DNA of 64,000 nt from Clostridiaceae bacterium (GCA_016288315.1 JAEEYU010000055.1:1-64000); one strand, 5' to 3'. Numbered from the stretch's first letter, positions 1 to 10,139 are shown. The notes: generated from the sequence alone by a model not told the origin. Made by a program: numbers and translations.

Positions 1-1327
1 TGTCGAAACGGAGATTGACGGCGGAATAATAAAAGTTTCCTGTGTGGTAAACGGCAGGAAAGCCGAAAAACATACAGACGCAGGCAGTGTCGAAAATGCC
101 GAGCTTGAAATGGGACGCCTTCTTTTTAAGTGCCTGACCGATGTCACCGGTTATACGCCGCCGTGGGGCGTGCTTACGGGAGTCAGACCTTCAAAGCTTA
201 TGACAAAATATATAAATGAATACGGCGAAGACGAGGCGAAGAAAAGATTTGCAGGCAATCTTCTGGTGAGTGAGTCCAAAATCAGCCTCGCATCGGATGT
301 GGCAAAAACAGAGAGCGCAATTATCAACCTCTCACAGCCCGATTCGTTCAGCTTATATGTTTCAATTCCTTTCTGCCCGAGCAGATGCAGCTACTGCTCG
401 TTTGTTTCACATTCAATCACAACACCGGCGGCAAAAAAACTTGTTCCCGATTATCTTGACAAATTGTGCGTGGAGCTTGAGCAGTTCGGATCTCTTGCCT
501 CGCAGTTGGGGCTTAAGCTTGAAAGCATTTATTTCGGCGGAGGCACGCCGGGCGTTCTTGAATCATCACAGCTTGACAGATTATGTTCGCAGATAGAAAA
601 AAGCTTTGACCTTTCCGGCTTGCGCGAATACACGGTTGAGTGCGGAAGACCCGATACCGTAACGCTTCCCAAATTGAGAACTCTCAGGTTTCACAATGTC
701 GGGCGCATAAGCATAAATCCGCAGACCTTTTCTCAGAAAGTGCTTGACACAATAGGCAGGCAGCACACAGTTGAACAGACTTTAAGCGCCTACCGCCTTG
801 CAAAATCCGCCGGCTTTGACTGTATCAATATGGATCTGATAGCGGGCCTCACGGGCGACACTGTTGACAATTTCCGTGAGACTGTTGACACTGCCGTTAC
901 GCTTTCACCCGAAAATATAACCGTTCATTCCCTTGCTCTCAAACGCTCGTCGGAGCTTGCGCAGAGCGGCGCGGACGTTCAGGACGGGGCGCAGGCGGTC
1001 GCAATGCTGGATTACGCCCAGTCAAAGCTCAGGGGAAGCGGCTATATTCCTTATTATATGTATCGCCAGAGCAAATGCGTCGGCAATCTTGAAAATGTCG
1101 GCTGGTCACTTCCGGGCAAAGAGTGTTTATATAATGTTTTTATGATGGAGGAGTGCCACACCGTTTTCGCCGCGGGTGCAGGCGCGGTCACAAAGCTGAA
1201 AGCGCCGACGGGCGATTATATAGAACGCATTTTCAATTTCAAATATCCTTACGAATATATTTCAAGATTTGACGAGCTGACAGACCGTAAAGAAAATATT
1301 ATTGATTTTTATAAGGAACATATATGA
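1..1327 (+). CDS. hemZ: Coproporphyrinogen III oxidase-like radical SAM protein HemZ (5' truncated by window edge)
   Basis: Radical SAM motif CPSRCSYCSF; frame open to the left edge (VETEIDGGIIKVSC upstream of the track's GTG start); TPPWGVLTGVRPSKL typical of HemZ. Confidence 0.88.
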   Translation, partial: VETEIDGGIIKVSCVVNGRKAEKHTDAGSVENAELEMGRLLFKCLTDVTGYTPPWGVLTGVRPSKLMTKYINEYGEDEAKKRFAGNLLVSESKISLASDVAKTESAIINLSQPDSFSLYVSIPFCPSRCSYCSFVSHSITTPAAKKLVPDYLDKLCVELEQFGSLASQLGLKLESIYFGGGTPGVLESSQLDRLCSQIEKSFDLSGLREYTVECGRPDTVTLPKLRTLRFHNVGRISINPQTFSQKVLDTIGRQHTVEQTLSAYRLAKSAGFDCINMDLIAGLTGDTVDNFRETVDTAVTLSPENITVHSLALKRSSELAQSGADVQDGAQAVAMLDYAQSKLRGSGYIPYYMYRQSKCVGNLENVGWSLPGKECLYNVFMMEECHTVFAAGAGAVTKLKAPTGDYIERIFNFKYPYEYISRFDELTDRKENIIDFYKEHI

Positions 1328-2241
1328 CAAAATACACTATTGAAACAATTAATTTCGCCGCACGCCATGACCCTGAGGGCTTTGTGCGCCAAAGTTCAAA
1401 AAACTACTTTAACGCTGTTGAAAAAGCGGCGGGCACAATTCTTGAGAGTAACAAAAAAATAGTAATGCTTGCCGGGCCGAGCTCATCGGGCAAAACAACC
1501 ACCGCCGGTCTTCTTTCGGGCTTTCTTGCAAAAAAGGGCATTGAGGCAAAAATCATTTCTCTTGATGATTTTTATCTTGAATCTCTTGACCTCTATCCGC
1601 GCAATTCCGACGGCAGTTATGATTTTGAGAGCATCCATGCGCTGGACCTTCCGCTTATCAGCAAATGCTTTGAGGAGATAATTGAAAACAGAGAAACCAT
1701 GCTGCCTGTTTTTGATTTTACAACTCATTCAAGGGCAAAGGAGTCAAAATATCTTAAGCTTGACAATGACACCGTTCTGATTGTCGAGGGTATACACGGG
1801 CTCAATCCGCTTATTACGGGCGGTCATGAGGACGAGTATGTTGCCCGCCTTTATGTCAGCGTCTCATCCCGTGTTTATGATGATGAAAATGTTGTTCTCA
1901 GCAAGCGCAACATGCGTTTTATCCGGCGCCTTGTGCGCGACAGCAAATTCAGGGCAACCCCTGCTTTTGATACCTTTGCAATCTGGAGCAGCGTTATGGC
2001 AGGGGAGGAAAAATACATTTTTCCGTTCCGCGGCAACGCCGATATAAAACTCGATTCATTTCATCCCTGCGAGCCCGGTCTGATTGCTCAGGAAGCGTTA
2101 AGTCTGATTGAAACGGTCAGAGGAACCGAGTTCGAAGAAGAGGCAAAAACCTTTGCCGGTATTCTTGACGCATTTGAAATTATTGACAGATCTGCTCTTA
2201 TTGCAGACAGTCTTCTTTGCGAATTTCTCGGCAAACCGTAA
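1324..2241 (+). CDS. Uridine kinase-like / phosphoribulokinase-family nucleoside kinase
   Basis: P-loop AGPSSSGKTTTAGLL, SLDDFYL; 4-bp overlap with hemZ. Confidence 0.85.
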   Translation: MTKYTIETINFAARHDPEGFVRQSSKNYFNAVEKAAGTILESNKKIVMLAGPSSSGKTTTAGLLSGFLAKKGIEAKIISLDDFYLESLDLYPRNSDGSYDFESIHALDLPLISKCFEEIIENRETMLPVFDFTTHSRAKESKYLKLDNDTVLIVEGIHGLNPLITGGHEDEYVARLYVSVSSRVYDDENVVLSKRNMRFIRRLVRDSKFRATPAFDTFAIWSSVMAGEEKYIFPFRGNADIKLDSFHPCEPGLIAQEALSLIETVRGTEFEEEAKTFAGILDAFEIIDRSALIADSLLCEFLGKP

Positions 2242-2262
2242 TTAAACTGATTATTCTGGAGA

Positions 2263-4086
2263 GTGACGGAATTGCGTTCATCCGATAAAAAATCAAAAAA
2301 TGATTCCGCAGGTGCGTTTGCTTCTGCTTTACTGCTTATATTCTCCGCCCTGTTGTTTAAAGTCACTTTAACCAATATGCTCGGAGCAGTAGGGCGCGGA
2401 TATTTCAATTCGGTTTTTGAATTGTTTGTTCCCGTGCTCGTCATTTCGCTTGCCTGCATTCCCGAAGCGGCGGCACGCCTTGTTTCGCAAAACGTGTTTA
2501 ACGGCAGGTTCCGCGACGCACGCCTTGTTTCGCGCATTGCGGGGCGGCTTGTTCTCATTTCCGGGCTTGCCGGGACTCTGTTGACATTTATAATTGCTTA
2601 TCCCTATGCAAAGCTGTTTGCAGGCACAGGCGTTCTGCCTTCGCTCTTTATTATTGCGGCTGCAATTATTCCCTGCTGTGTTTCAGGCACAATAAGGGGC
2701 TGTTATGAGGGGCTTGACAGGTATTCCGCTTCAAAACTGTGCAGAGCGGTTGAAGTTCTTGCTCAGTGCGGATTTGCCGTATTATTTATAAAGCTGTTTA
2801 AAGACAGAGGCGCGCTCCAGTTTGCCTCCGCCGCCGGGAGCACGGGCAGCGCAGTAGTCTTCGGCACCACTGTCGGAGATCTCGTTTCCGCCAACGGTGT
2901 TATTGCCGTCAGAGCAGCGCTCGGCGCTGTGCTGGGTGTTGCAGTCGGTTCGCTTGCCGGAGCGGCATTTGCGTTTGTTTTTCGCAGAATCAGGGGCGAC
3001 GGAATCACTAAAAAGGAGCTTGCCCTTTCACCTAAATCCGCTCCCTCAAAAACACTTTTTGACGGTATTTTTGAAAATACCCGACCTCTGTTTCTCTTTG
3101 CGGTCCTTCTTTTTGCAGCAGGAATAATCGACATCTGCGTTATTCAGAAACGCCTCAGCTTTGCCGTTGACGGCGAAACGGGATTTAATCTTATAAGTCA
3201 GATGTATGCCGAGGCATTTTCTTCCGCCGCATCTTCATCCGTTCTGAATATGAGCGACAAAGAAGAAACCGCAAAATACCTTTTCGGTATTTACGGCGTT
3301 TCAGTTGATATCACCGCTTTGTCTGCGCTGATCGCCTCGCTCGTTTGTGTTCCGTTTATGAGAAAATCATTTTCAGTTGACGGCGAAGGCGAAGCTTACA
3401 AAAGCGAAGTTGAGTTTCTGCTTAAAAAAACCGTCGTTTTGTCAATGCCTTTCGGCTTTTGCATTTCATTGATGTCAAAACCGTTATTCAGCGTATTGTT
3501 CGGCAACGGCGCTTTTGCCGACACCATGCAGATTACGGCAAAAATACTGTTTTTCAACGGTCTGTTTGCTTTCTTGATTTCTCTTGCCGTATCGGGCGTC
3601 ATATTGCTTTGCGCCTCGGGCAAAACCTCATTAGCGATTAAAATAACCGCAGCGGCGGCGTTGATTAAAACAGTTCTTGATTTTGTTCTTACAGGCATTC
3701 CGAAACTCAATGTTTCAGGTCCGGTTATCTCCGCCTTTGCAGCTTTCACCGTTACGGCGGTTGCGGCGTCTGCCGTGCTTGTCAGCTCATTGAAAATCAG
3801 ATTTGACTTCGTTTCAACTTTTTTGAAGCCGGCAATCTGTTCGGTTTTGTGCGCTTTCAGCGGATATTGCTCGGTTTCGCTCCTTGAAATCATTATTCCC
3901 GACTTCAATTTCGGCAGTTTTTTCAGCGGAAAAACCCTTTCGCTCGTTATTTCCGCCGCCTTTTCTGTCCTGGTTTATATCATTTCGCTTATTTTTGTTA
4001 AAGAATTTTCAAAAAGTGAAGTTTTTTCCCACACAAAACAAGAAAAAATTGCAAAAACCCTTGAAAAATACGGATTTTTGGGTTAA
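2263..4086 (+). CDS. SpoVB/YabM-like polysaccharide flippase (MATE/MOP family membrane protein)
   Basis: Multi-TM protein, GTG start; position directly upstream of mazG as in the yabM-yabN order. Confidence 0.75.
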   Translation: MTELRSSDKKSKNDSAGAFASALLLIFSALLFKVTLTNMLGAVGRGYFNSVFELFVPVLVISLACIPEAAARLVSQNVFNGRFRDARLVSRIAGRLVLISGLAGTLLTFIIAYPYAKLFAGTGVLPSLFIIAAAIIPCCVSGTIRGCYEGLDRYSASKLCRAVEVLAQCGFAVLFIKLFKDRGALQFASAAGSTGSAVVFGTTVGDLVSANGVIAVRAALGAVLGVAVGSLAGAAFAFVFRRIRGDGITKKELALSPKSAPSKTLFDGIFENTRPLFLFAVLLFAAGIIDICVIQKRLSFAVDGETGFNLISQMYAEAFSSAASSSVLNMSDKEETAKYLFGIYGVSVDITALSALIASLVCVPFMRKSFSVDGEGEAYKSEVEFLLKKTVVLSMPFGFCISLMSKPLFSVLFGNGAFADTMQITAKILFFNGLFAFLISLAVSGVILLCASGKTSLAIKITAAAALIKTVLDFVLTGIPKLNVSGPVISAFAAFTVTAVAASAVLVSSLKIRFDFVSTFLKPAICSVLCAFSGYCSVSLLEIIIPDFNFGSFFSGKTLSLVISAAFSVLVYIISLIFVKEFSKSEVFSHTKQEKIAKTLEKYGFLG

Positions 4087-4118
4087 AATACAATATGTTG
4101 TGATTCGGAGTTTCAGAT

Positions 4119-4916
4119 ATGACAGATTTTGTTTTTAAAAACAACTACAATATTGATGATTTTTTGCATATTATGAAGTTGCTCCGCTCACCCGGCGGCT
4201 GCCCGTGGGATATTGAGCAGACTCATAAAAGCATCCGCAAAAATCTTATTGAAGAAACCTACGAAGTCATCGAAGCAATCGACAAAGACGACAAAGCGCT
4301 TATGTGCGAAGAGCTCGGTGACCTTCTTATGCAGATTATCTTCCACACTCAGATGGAAGAGGAGAACGGCACGTTCACATTTGATGATGTCTGCGACGGA
4401 ATCTGCAAAAAGCTTATTGTCCGCCATCCGCACGTTTTCGGCGATGTTACCGTGAGCGATTCCGGCGAAGTCCTTAAAAACTGGGATGAAATCAAGCAGA
4501 AAACAAAAGGGCAGAAATCCGCCGGCGACTCAATGCTAAGTGTTCCGAGAGAACTGCCTGCTCTGATGAGAGCGCAGAAATTACAGCAAAAAGCCGCAAA
4601 GGTCGGCTTTGACTGGGATGAAATCTCGGGAGCGCTGCAAAAGGTTAATGAAGAAACAGAGGAGCTCAGAGCTGCTGTAGAAAGCGGCGACGAAAGCAAT
4701 CAGCTTGAAGAACTCGGTGACCTGCTGTTTTCGGTTGTAAACGTTTCGAGGTTCCTTAAATTTGACTCCGAAGAAGCACTCACATTTGCAAGCGACAAGT
4801 TTCTCAACCGTTTTCTTAAGCTTGAACAGCTTGCAGGGGAGAGGGGAATCGACGTTAAGTCATCCTCACTCGAAGAACTCGACCGCCTTTGGGATGAGGC
4901 AAAAACACTTGTTTAG
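4119..4916 (+). CDS. mazG: Nucleoside triphosphate pyrophosphohydrolase MazG
   Basis: LLRSPGGCPWDIEQTHKSIRKNLIEETYEVIEAI; two MazG-type EELGDLL motifs. Confidence 0.95.
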   Translation: MTDFVFKNNYNIDDFLHIMKLLRSPGGCPWDIEQTHKSIRKNLIEETYEVIEAIDKDDKALMCEELGDLLMQIIFHTQMEEENGTFTFDDVCDGICKKLIVRHPHVFGDVTVSDSGEVLKNWDEIKQKTKGQKSAGDSMLSVPRELPALMRAQKLQQKAAKVGFDWDEISGALQKVNEETEELRAAVESGDESNQLEELGDLLFSVVNVSRFLKFDSEEALTFASDKFLNRFLKLEQLAGERGIDVKSSSLEELDRLWDEAKTLV

Positions 4917-4965
4917 TATGTTATACTTCGGTATTTCATAAATATAGTTTTGAAGGAGATTAATT

Positions 4966-5250
4966 ATGAACAAAACAGAACTCATCGCTGCTGTTGCTGC
5001 AAAAGCAAACGTCAGCAAGAAAGACGCTGAAGGCGTTATCAATGCAACACTCGACACCATCGGTGATGCACTTGCAAACAAAAAGGACGGCAAAGTAACC
5101 CTTATCGGTTTCGGCACCTTCGAAGCACGCGCACGCGCTGCAAAGACTGCCCGCAACCCCCAGACAGGCGCTGCAATCAAAGTTCCCGCAACAAAAGTTG
5201 CCGCTTTCAAAGCAGGCGCAGCTCTCAAGGCAAAGGTAGCAAAGAAATAA
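4966..5250 (+). CDS. hup: HU family DNA-binding protein
   Basis: MNKTELIAAVAAKANVSKKDAEGVINATLDTI; GFGTFEARARAAKTARNPQTG. Confidence 0.95.
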   Translation: MNKTELIAAVAAKANVSKKDAEGVINATLDTIGDALANKKDGKVTLIGFGTFEARARAAKTARNPQTGAAIKVPATKVAAFKAGAALKAKVAKK

Positions 5251-5261
5251 TTTTACTGAGG

Positions 5262-5299
5262 GCCGCCCTAAGCTACGCCTTAGGGCGGCTTTAGTTTTT
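5262..5299 (+). terminator. Rho-independent terminator after HU gene
   Basis: Perfect 11-bp stem GCCGCCCTAAG/CTTAGGGCGGC followed by TTTAGTTTTT. Confidence 0.85.
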
Positions 5300-5308
5300 G
5301 GAGTTAAT

Positions 5309-5548
5309 ATGAGACTTGACAAATATCTTAAAGTTTCCCGCATAATCAAACGCAGAACAGTTGCAAACGACGCCTGCGACGCAAAGCACGTCAGCGTAAA
5401 CGGCAAGGTTGCAAGAGCTTCCTACGACGTCAAGGCAGGCGACATAATCGAAATCACCTTCGGCTCGCAGACTAACCGCTACGAGGTTCTGACCGTGTCG
5501 GAGCACGCAACAAAAGAGGATGCTGCCGCCATGTTCAGGCAGCTTTGA
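5309..5548 (+). CDS. rqcP: S4 RNA-binding domain protein, RqcP/YabO-like
   Basis: MRLDKYLKVSRIIKRRTVANDACDAKHVSVNGKVA; YabO position in the yab cluster. Confidence 0.85.
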   Translation: MRLDKYLKVSRIIKRRTVANDACDAKHVSVNGKVARASYDVKAGDIIEITFGSQTNRYEVLTVSEHATKEDAAAMFRQL

Positions 5549-5617
5549 TTGTTAAATTATTCTTGCATTGAATTATCATATATGCTATTATTTTTCCGGA
5601 ATAAAAAATGAAAAGAA

Positions 5618-5920
5618 ATGCTTATGTTTAAACAATTTATCAAAAAAAGAAAATACCCCGTTATTCTGTTTTTGCTTATTCTTGCTCTGGTTATCTATTT
5701 CGTTGTCAACCTTGTCAGCACACAGGCAAAGCTCAACGCCGTTGAGCAGGAGAAGGCATCTCTCTCCGAGCAGATTTCCAGGCAGGAGGAAGAAAACAAA
5801 AAGCTTAAAGAGACTATCAGCAACGAAGACAAAGACGAGTATATCGAGCGCATAGCCCGTGATGAATATGATTATGCGGGCGAAAATGAGCGTGTTTATT
5901 ACGCTTCGGATGCGGAATAA
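5618..5920 (+). CDS. divIC: FtsB/DivIC-family septum formation initiator
   Basis: Short N-terminal TM plus coiled coil (LNAVEQEKASLSEQISRQEEENKKLKETI); ERIARDEYDYAGENERVYY; synteny. Confidence 0.8.
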   Translation: MLMFKQFIKKRKYPVILFLLILALVIYFVVNLVSTQAKLNAVEQEKASLSEQISRQEEENKKLKETISNEDKDEYIERIARDEYDYAGENERVYYASDAE

Positions 5921-5972
5921 CCGTCATTTGTGTTTGTTTTAAATTATATGTCTTTGGAGGAACACTCTGTTT

Positions 5973-6443
5973 ATGCAGGTTAAAGAAGGCGAAATCATTG
6001 TCGGCAAAATCTCGGGTCTGACCGGTTTCGGCGCATTTGTCGATATCGGCGAAGGCGTAACGGGAATGATTCATATTTCCGAAGCGTCCACGTCTTTTGT
6101 CAATAAAATGGAAGACTGTTTTAAAATCGGGCAGGAGGTCCGTGCTGTTGTTCTTTCCGTCAGCGAACAGGGCAAAATCAGTCTTTCAAGCAAGCGCGCA
6201 ATGCAGCTTGAAACGGCGGAAAAATCCTCCGAAAACAAAGATGAGAACGAGCCGGAGCCAAAGAACACCCGCAGGGCAGCGCCCAATGTGTGGACGGGGC
6301 CGAAGCAGACTCAGCAGCAGGGCGGTTCTTTTGAAGATATGATGGCACGCTTCAAAAAGCAGAGCGAAGAAAAAATAGCCGATTTAAAAAGGTCGGGCAA
6401 TACCGGTCACAGCGGGTATTCCCGCAGAGGCGGCAACAGATGA
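5973..6443 (+). CDS. yabR: S1 RNA-binding domain protein, YabR-like
   Basis: VGKISGLTGFGAFVDIGEGVTGMIHISEAS S1 fold; RGG-like basic C-terminus; synteny. Confidence 0.85.
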   Translation: MQVKEGEIIVGKISGLTGFGAFVDIGEGVTGMIHISEASTSFVNKMEDCFKIGQEVRAVVLSVSEQGKISLSSKRAMQLETAEKSSENKDENEPEPKNTRRAAPNVWTGPKQTQQQGGSFEDMMARFKKQSEEKIADLKRSGNTGHSGYSRRGGNR

Positions 6444-6501
6444 ATTTTCAGGGCTGAGGGGCTGATAGCCCGAAAGCCCTTGATTTTTTGAGGAGATAAA
6501 T

Positions 6502-7344
6502 ATGAGAGAAATTGATGTTTCGTTAATTTCCGATTCAATAAGAGAGCTTTGCATCAAAGCGAACAAAGCTCTTCCCGGCGACCTGGAATCCGTTATAAGA
6601 AATTCCGTCGGCTGCGAAACTGAAGAACCCGCCCGCGGGGTTATGAAAGCTTTGTGCGACAACCTTGACGCGGCGAAAGAGCTTGACATACCCATCTGCC
6701 AGGACTGCGGCATGGCTGTTGTTTTTGCGGAGATAGGGCAGGAGGTTCATTTCATTAACGGCAGTTTTGAAAATGCGGTAAACGAAGGCGTCGGCAGAGG
6801 ATATAAAGACGGTTACCTGCGCTGCTCCGTTGTGGGGGACCCTTTGAGAAGAGTAAACACGGGCAACAACACACCCGCCGTTGTGCATACAAGAATTGTT
6901 GAAGGCGATAAGGTAAAACTAACCGTTGCCCCGAAGGGCTTCGGCAGTGAGAATATGAGCAAGCTCAGAATGTTTACCCCCTCCGCCACACGCGAAGATA
7001 TTGTTGACTGGATTGTTGACGTTGTCCGCACGGCAGGCGGAAACCCCTGCCCGCCGGTTGTTCTCGGCGTAGGTATCGGCGGCGATTTTGAGCAGTGCGC
7101 CCTTCTTGCAAAAAAAGCGCTTTGCCGCGCCGTGAGCGAAAAGAACCCGGATGAATTTTACGCTGAGCTCGAAAAAGAGCTTCTTGAAAAAATAAACGCT
7201 CTTAAAATCGGTCCGCAGGGCTTCGGCGGAAACATCACCGCTCTGAGCGTTGCCGTTGAAACGGCGCCCACTCATATTGCGGGTCTGCCCGTTGCGGTAA
7301 ATGTCGGCTGCCACGTTACCAGACACGCATCAATTATTCTTTAA
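6502..7344 (+). CDS. Class I (Fe-S) fumarate hydratase alpha subunit
   Basis: PICQDCGMAVVFAEIGQEV, NTGNNTPAVVHTRIVEGDK, VLGVGIGGDFEQCALLAKKAL, APTHIAGLPVAVNVGCH. Confidence 0.88.
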   Translation: MREIDVSLISDSIRELCIKANKALPGDLESVIRNSVGCETEEPARGVMKALCDNLDAAKELDIPICQDCGMAVVFAEIGQEVHFINGSFENAVNEGVGRGYKDGYLRCSVVGDPLRRVNTGNNTPAVVHTRIVEGDKVKLTVAPKGFGSENMSKLRMFTPSATREDIVDWIVDVVRTAGGNPCPPVVLGVGIGGDFEQCALLAKKALCRAVSEKNPDEFYAELEKELLEKINALKIGPQGFGGNITALSVAVETAPTHIAGLPVAVNVGCHVTRHASIIL

Positions 7345-7461
7345 TTATTAAATTTTTGTAATAATTGTATAAAAAAATAAAAAATCTCTTTATTTTTTAC
7401 TGTCAATATGTTACAATAACCATGAAGCCAGGGCTTCAATATTCAAAAGGGGTGATATTTA

Positions 7462-7989
7462 ATGAAAATCACTATTATGGGTCGCAAGTGTTCCCCGAGA
7501 GAATCGTTCAAAGAGCACGCAGAGAAAAAGCTTGCAAAGGTTGAGCGCTTCTTCGGTGACAGTGCCGAGGCAAAGGTTGTTGCAACGGTTGAAAAATCTT
7601 CGCAGACCGTTGAAATCACCATTGTAAACCAGGGCATGATTTTCAGAGCGCAGGAGAGAGCGGAGAATATGAATGAAGCTCTCGACAAATGCGTTGACTC
7701 ACTCATCCGCCAGATAAGAAAGAACAAAACCAGAATCGAGAAGAAGCTTCGCAGCGGAGCCATCGATGACCTTCTTCCTCCCGCAGAGATTGTCGAACCC
7801 GAAGAAGAAATCGAAGTTGTCAGAAGCAAGATTGTTACGCTCAAACCGCAGTCTGTTGATGAAGCAATTCTTCAGATGAACCTTCTTGACCACGAGTTTT
7901 ATGTTTTTCTTAACGAAACAACGGGCGGTGTCAACGTCGTTTACAAACGCAGTGACGGAGGTTACGGCCTTATCGAACCTGAGTTCTGA
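7462..7989 (+). CDS. hpf: Long-form ribosome hibernation promoting factor
   Basis: N-terminal S30AE domain and C-terminal VVRSKIVTLKPQSVDEAILQMNLLDHEFYVFLNETTGGVNVVYKRSDGGYGLIEP. Confidence 0.95.
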   Translation: MKITIMGRKCSPRESFKEHAEKKLAKVERFFGDSAEAKVVATVEKSSQTVEITIVNQGMIFRAQERAENMNEALDKCVDSLIRQIRKNKTRIEKKLRSGAIDDLLPPAEIVEPEEEIEVVRSKIVTLKPQSVDEAILQMNLLDHEFYVFLNETTGGVNVVYKRSDGGYGLIEPEF

Positions 7990-8027
7990 TTAACATAGAC
8001 GCGCCGGTCTTCAATAAATAATTCTCG

Positions 8028-8068
8028 GCTGATGAGAATCGGGCAAGCCGGTTTTCATCAGCTTTTTT
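8028..8068 (+). terminator. Rho-independent terminator after hpf
   Basis: GCTGATGA...TCATCAGC stem followed by TTTTTT. Confidence 0.8.
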
Positions 8069-8080
8069 GAACAGGTTGAT

Positions 8081-9196
8081 ATGAGTATAAAATTTGTTAT
8101 TCCCTGCCTTCTCGGTCTTGAATCTTTAATAGCGGACGAGCTTAAAAAGCTGGAGGCGAAGAACGTTCTTGCCGAAAACGGCAGAGTTCTGTTTGAAGGC
8201 GATAAAAACATTCTCGCAAGAGTCAATATCTGCTCCCATTTCGCAGAAATGGTTCAGATACTTACGGGCAGCTTTGAAGCGCACAGCTTTGAAGACCTTT
8301 TTCAGGGTGTCAGGGCAATCCCCTGGGAGGAGTGGATAGGCAGAGATGACGCCTTCCCGGTCAAGGGCTATTCAATTAACTCCGATTTGTTCAGTGTGCG
8401 CGACTGCCAGTCCATAATCAAAAAAGCGGTTGTCGAACGGCTTAAAGAAAAACACCGTATTGAGTGGTTCGATGAGACGGGTCCCGTTCACCAGATTCAG
8501 TTTTCGATTATGAAAAACAAGGTCTCAATGCTGATTGACACTTCGGGTGCAGGGCTTCACAAACGCGGCTACCGGCTTGAAGCAAATGACGCACCGATGA
8601 AAGAAACTCTCGCCGCCGCGCTCTGCTCCCTTTCGCACCTGAGACCTTACCATAAGCTCTATGACCCGATGTGCGGCTCGGGCACAATACTGATTGAGGG
8701 CGCGTTGCTTGCTTCAAATTCTCCTCCCTGCATCAACCGTTCGTTTTCCGCCGAAAGGTGGGAGAATATCGGCAGAGAGGTCTGGAAGCAGGAGCGTGAA
8801 AGGGCAAGCTCGCTGATTGTTCCCGTTGATGATTTTGCCGCCTTCGGCACCGATATTGATTCATCCGCAATCGAAATCGCAAAGCAAAACGCAAAAAGGG
8901 CGGGGGTGGAATCAAAAATCAGCTTTTCCGTTGCAGATTTAAAAGATTTTTCACCCTCAACCGAAAAGGGCACGCTTATCTGCAATCCGCCTTACGGCGA
9001 GCGGCTTCTCGATTTTGAACAGTGCAAAAAAATATATTCTCTTATGGGCAGGGTCTTTGAGAAAAAACACGGCTGGTCATACGGGATTATCAGCCCCGAT
9101 GAGGAATTTGAAACATCTTTCGGGCGCAAAGCCGACAAACGCAGAAAATTATACAACGGTATGATAAAATGCCAGTTTTATATGTATTTTAAATAG
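8081..9196 (+). CDS. THUMP-domain class I SAM-dependent RNA methyltransferase (RlmL N-terminal-like)
   Basis: YDPMCGSGTILIEGALLASNSPPC, GTDIDSSAIEIAKQNAKRAGV, LICNPPYGERL. Confidence 0.9.
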   Translation: MSIKFVIPCLLGLESLIADELKKLEAKNVLAENGRVLFEGDKNILARVNICSHFAEMVQILTGSFEAHSFEDLFQGVRAIPWEEWIGRDDAFPVKGYSINSDLFSVRDCQSIIKKAVVERLKEKHRIEWFDETGPVHQIQFSIMKNKVSMLIDTSGAGLHKRGYRLEANDAPMKETLAAALCSLSHLRPYHKLYDPMCGSGTILIEGALLASNSPPCINRSFSAERWENIGREVWKQERERASSLIVPVDDFAAFGTDIDSSAIEIAKQNAKRAGVESKISFSVADLKDFSPSTEKGTLICNPPYGERLLDFEQCKKIYSLMGRVFEKKHGWSYGIISPDEEFETSFGRKADKRRKLYNGMIKCQFYMYFK

Positions 9197-9209
9197 GAGT
9201 GAAATTTAA

Positions 9210-10139
9210 GTGAAACACATTTTTATTATCAACCCCAACGCAGGCAAAGGCAAAGCGTATGAGTTTATCAAACCGAAGATTGACGACTACTGCACAAAAA
9301 ACAATGTCGATTACGAGGTTATTGAATGCTCAAAATTCAGAGAGGGCAAGGCAACCGTTGACAGACTTGCGTCCTCCGGCGAAGAAATCCGCTTTTACGC
9401 CTGCGGCGGCGACGGCACGCTCTATGAAATAGTCAACGGGGCGTTCGGTCATAAAAATGTTCAGGTTACCGTTATTCCTCTCGGCTCGGGCAACGATTTT
9501 ATCCGCCTTTTCGGCACAAAAGAAGATTTCTACAACCTTGACAACCTCGTCAACGGTGTTCCCGCCTGCCTCGATGTAATAAAATGCGGCGATGAAATTG
9601 CAATCAACCAGTGCTCCATGGGCTTTGACGCCGAGGTCTGCGCAAGGCAGGCATCGTTCAAGAAGCTTCCCGGCGTAAACGGCGAGCTTGCCTATGTTGC
9701 GTCGGCTGTTTATTCCATCTTCCGCAAGGTCAAAAACACATTTACAATCTCGATAGATGACGGCGAGCCCTTTAAGCAGGATTGCATTTTCTGCGTCGGT
9801 GCCAACTCAAGATGGTATGGCGGCGGCTTTATGGCAGCCCCCAAGGCGCTTCCCGACGACGGACTTATGGATATGATTATTGTTAAAAAATCAATCGGCA
9901 GAATCAAGCTTCTTACTCTTCTCAATGATTACAAAGCGGGCAAGCACCTCGACTGGCCCATCTGCAATTTTGTCAGAGGCAAAAAGCTTACAATTCACTC
10001 CGACAAGCCCGCCGCAGTCAATGTTGACGGCGAGTGCAGCTTTGTTAATGACGCAACGTTTGAGCTCATTGAAAAGGGCATAACGTTTGTTGTTCCGAAG
10101 GGTTCCGCCTTCCTTGATATTCAGACACGCAAAGAGTAA
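9210..10139 (+). CDS. Diacylglycerol/lipid kinase family protein (YegS/DagK-like)
   Basis: IFIINPNAGKGKA; YACGGDGTLYEIVNGAFG; VIPLGSGNDFIRLFG; GTG start. Confidence 0.92.
   Translation: MKHIFIINPNAGKGKAYEFIKPKIDDYCTKNNVDYEVIECSKFREGKATVDRLASSGEEIRFYACGGDGTLYEIVNGAFGHKNVQVTVIPLGSGNDFIRLFGTKEDFYNLDNLVNGVPACLDVIKCGDEIAINQCSMGFDAEVCARQASFKKLPGVNGELAYVASAVYSIFRKVKNTFTISIDDGEPFKQDCIFCVGANSRWYGGGFMAAPKALPDDGLMDMIIVKKSIGRIKLLTLLNDYKAGKHLDWPICNFVRGKKLTIHSDKPAAVNVDGECSFVNDATFELIEKGITFVVPKGSAFLDIQTRKE

Noticed and set aside
3396-3908. 170-aa antisense ORF in the SpoVB-like gene
   Set aside because: Shadow ORF; the sense frame encodes a coherent membrane protein.
7422-7440. GAAGCC AGG GCTTC hairpin upstream of hpf as a riboswitch
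   Set aside because: Too short and isolated; no terminator or conserved core visible.
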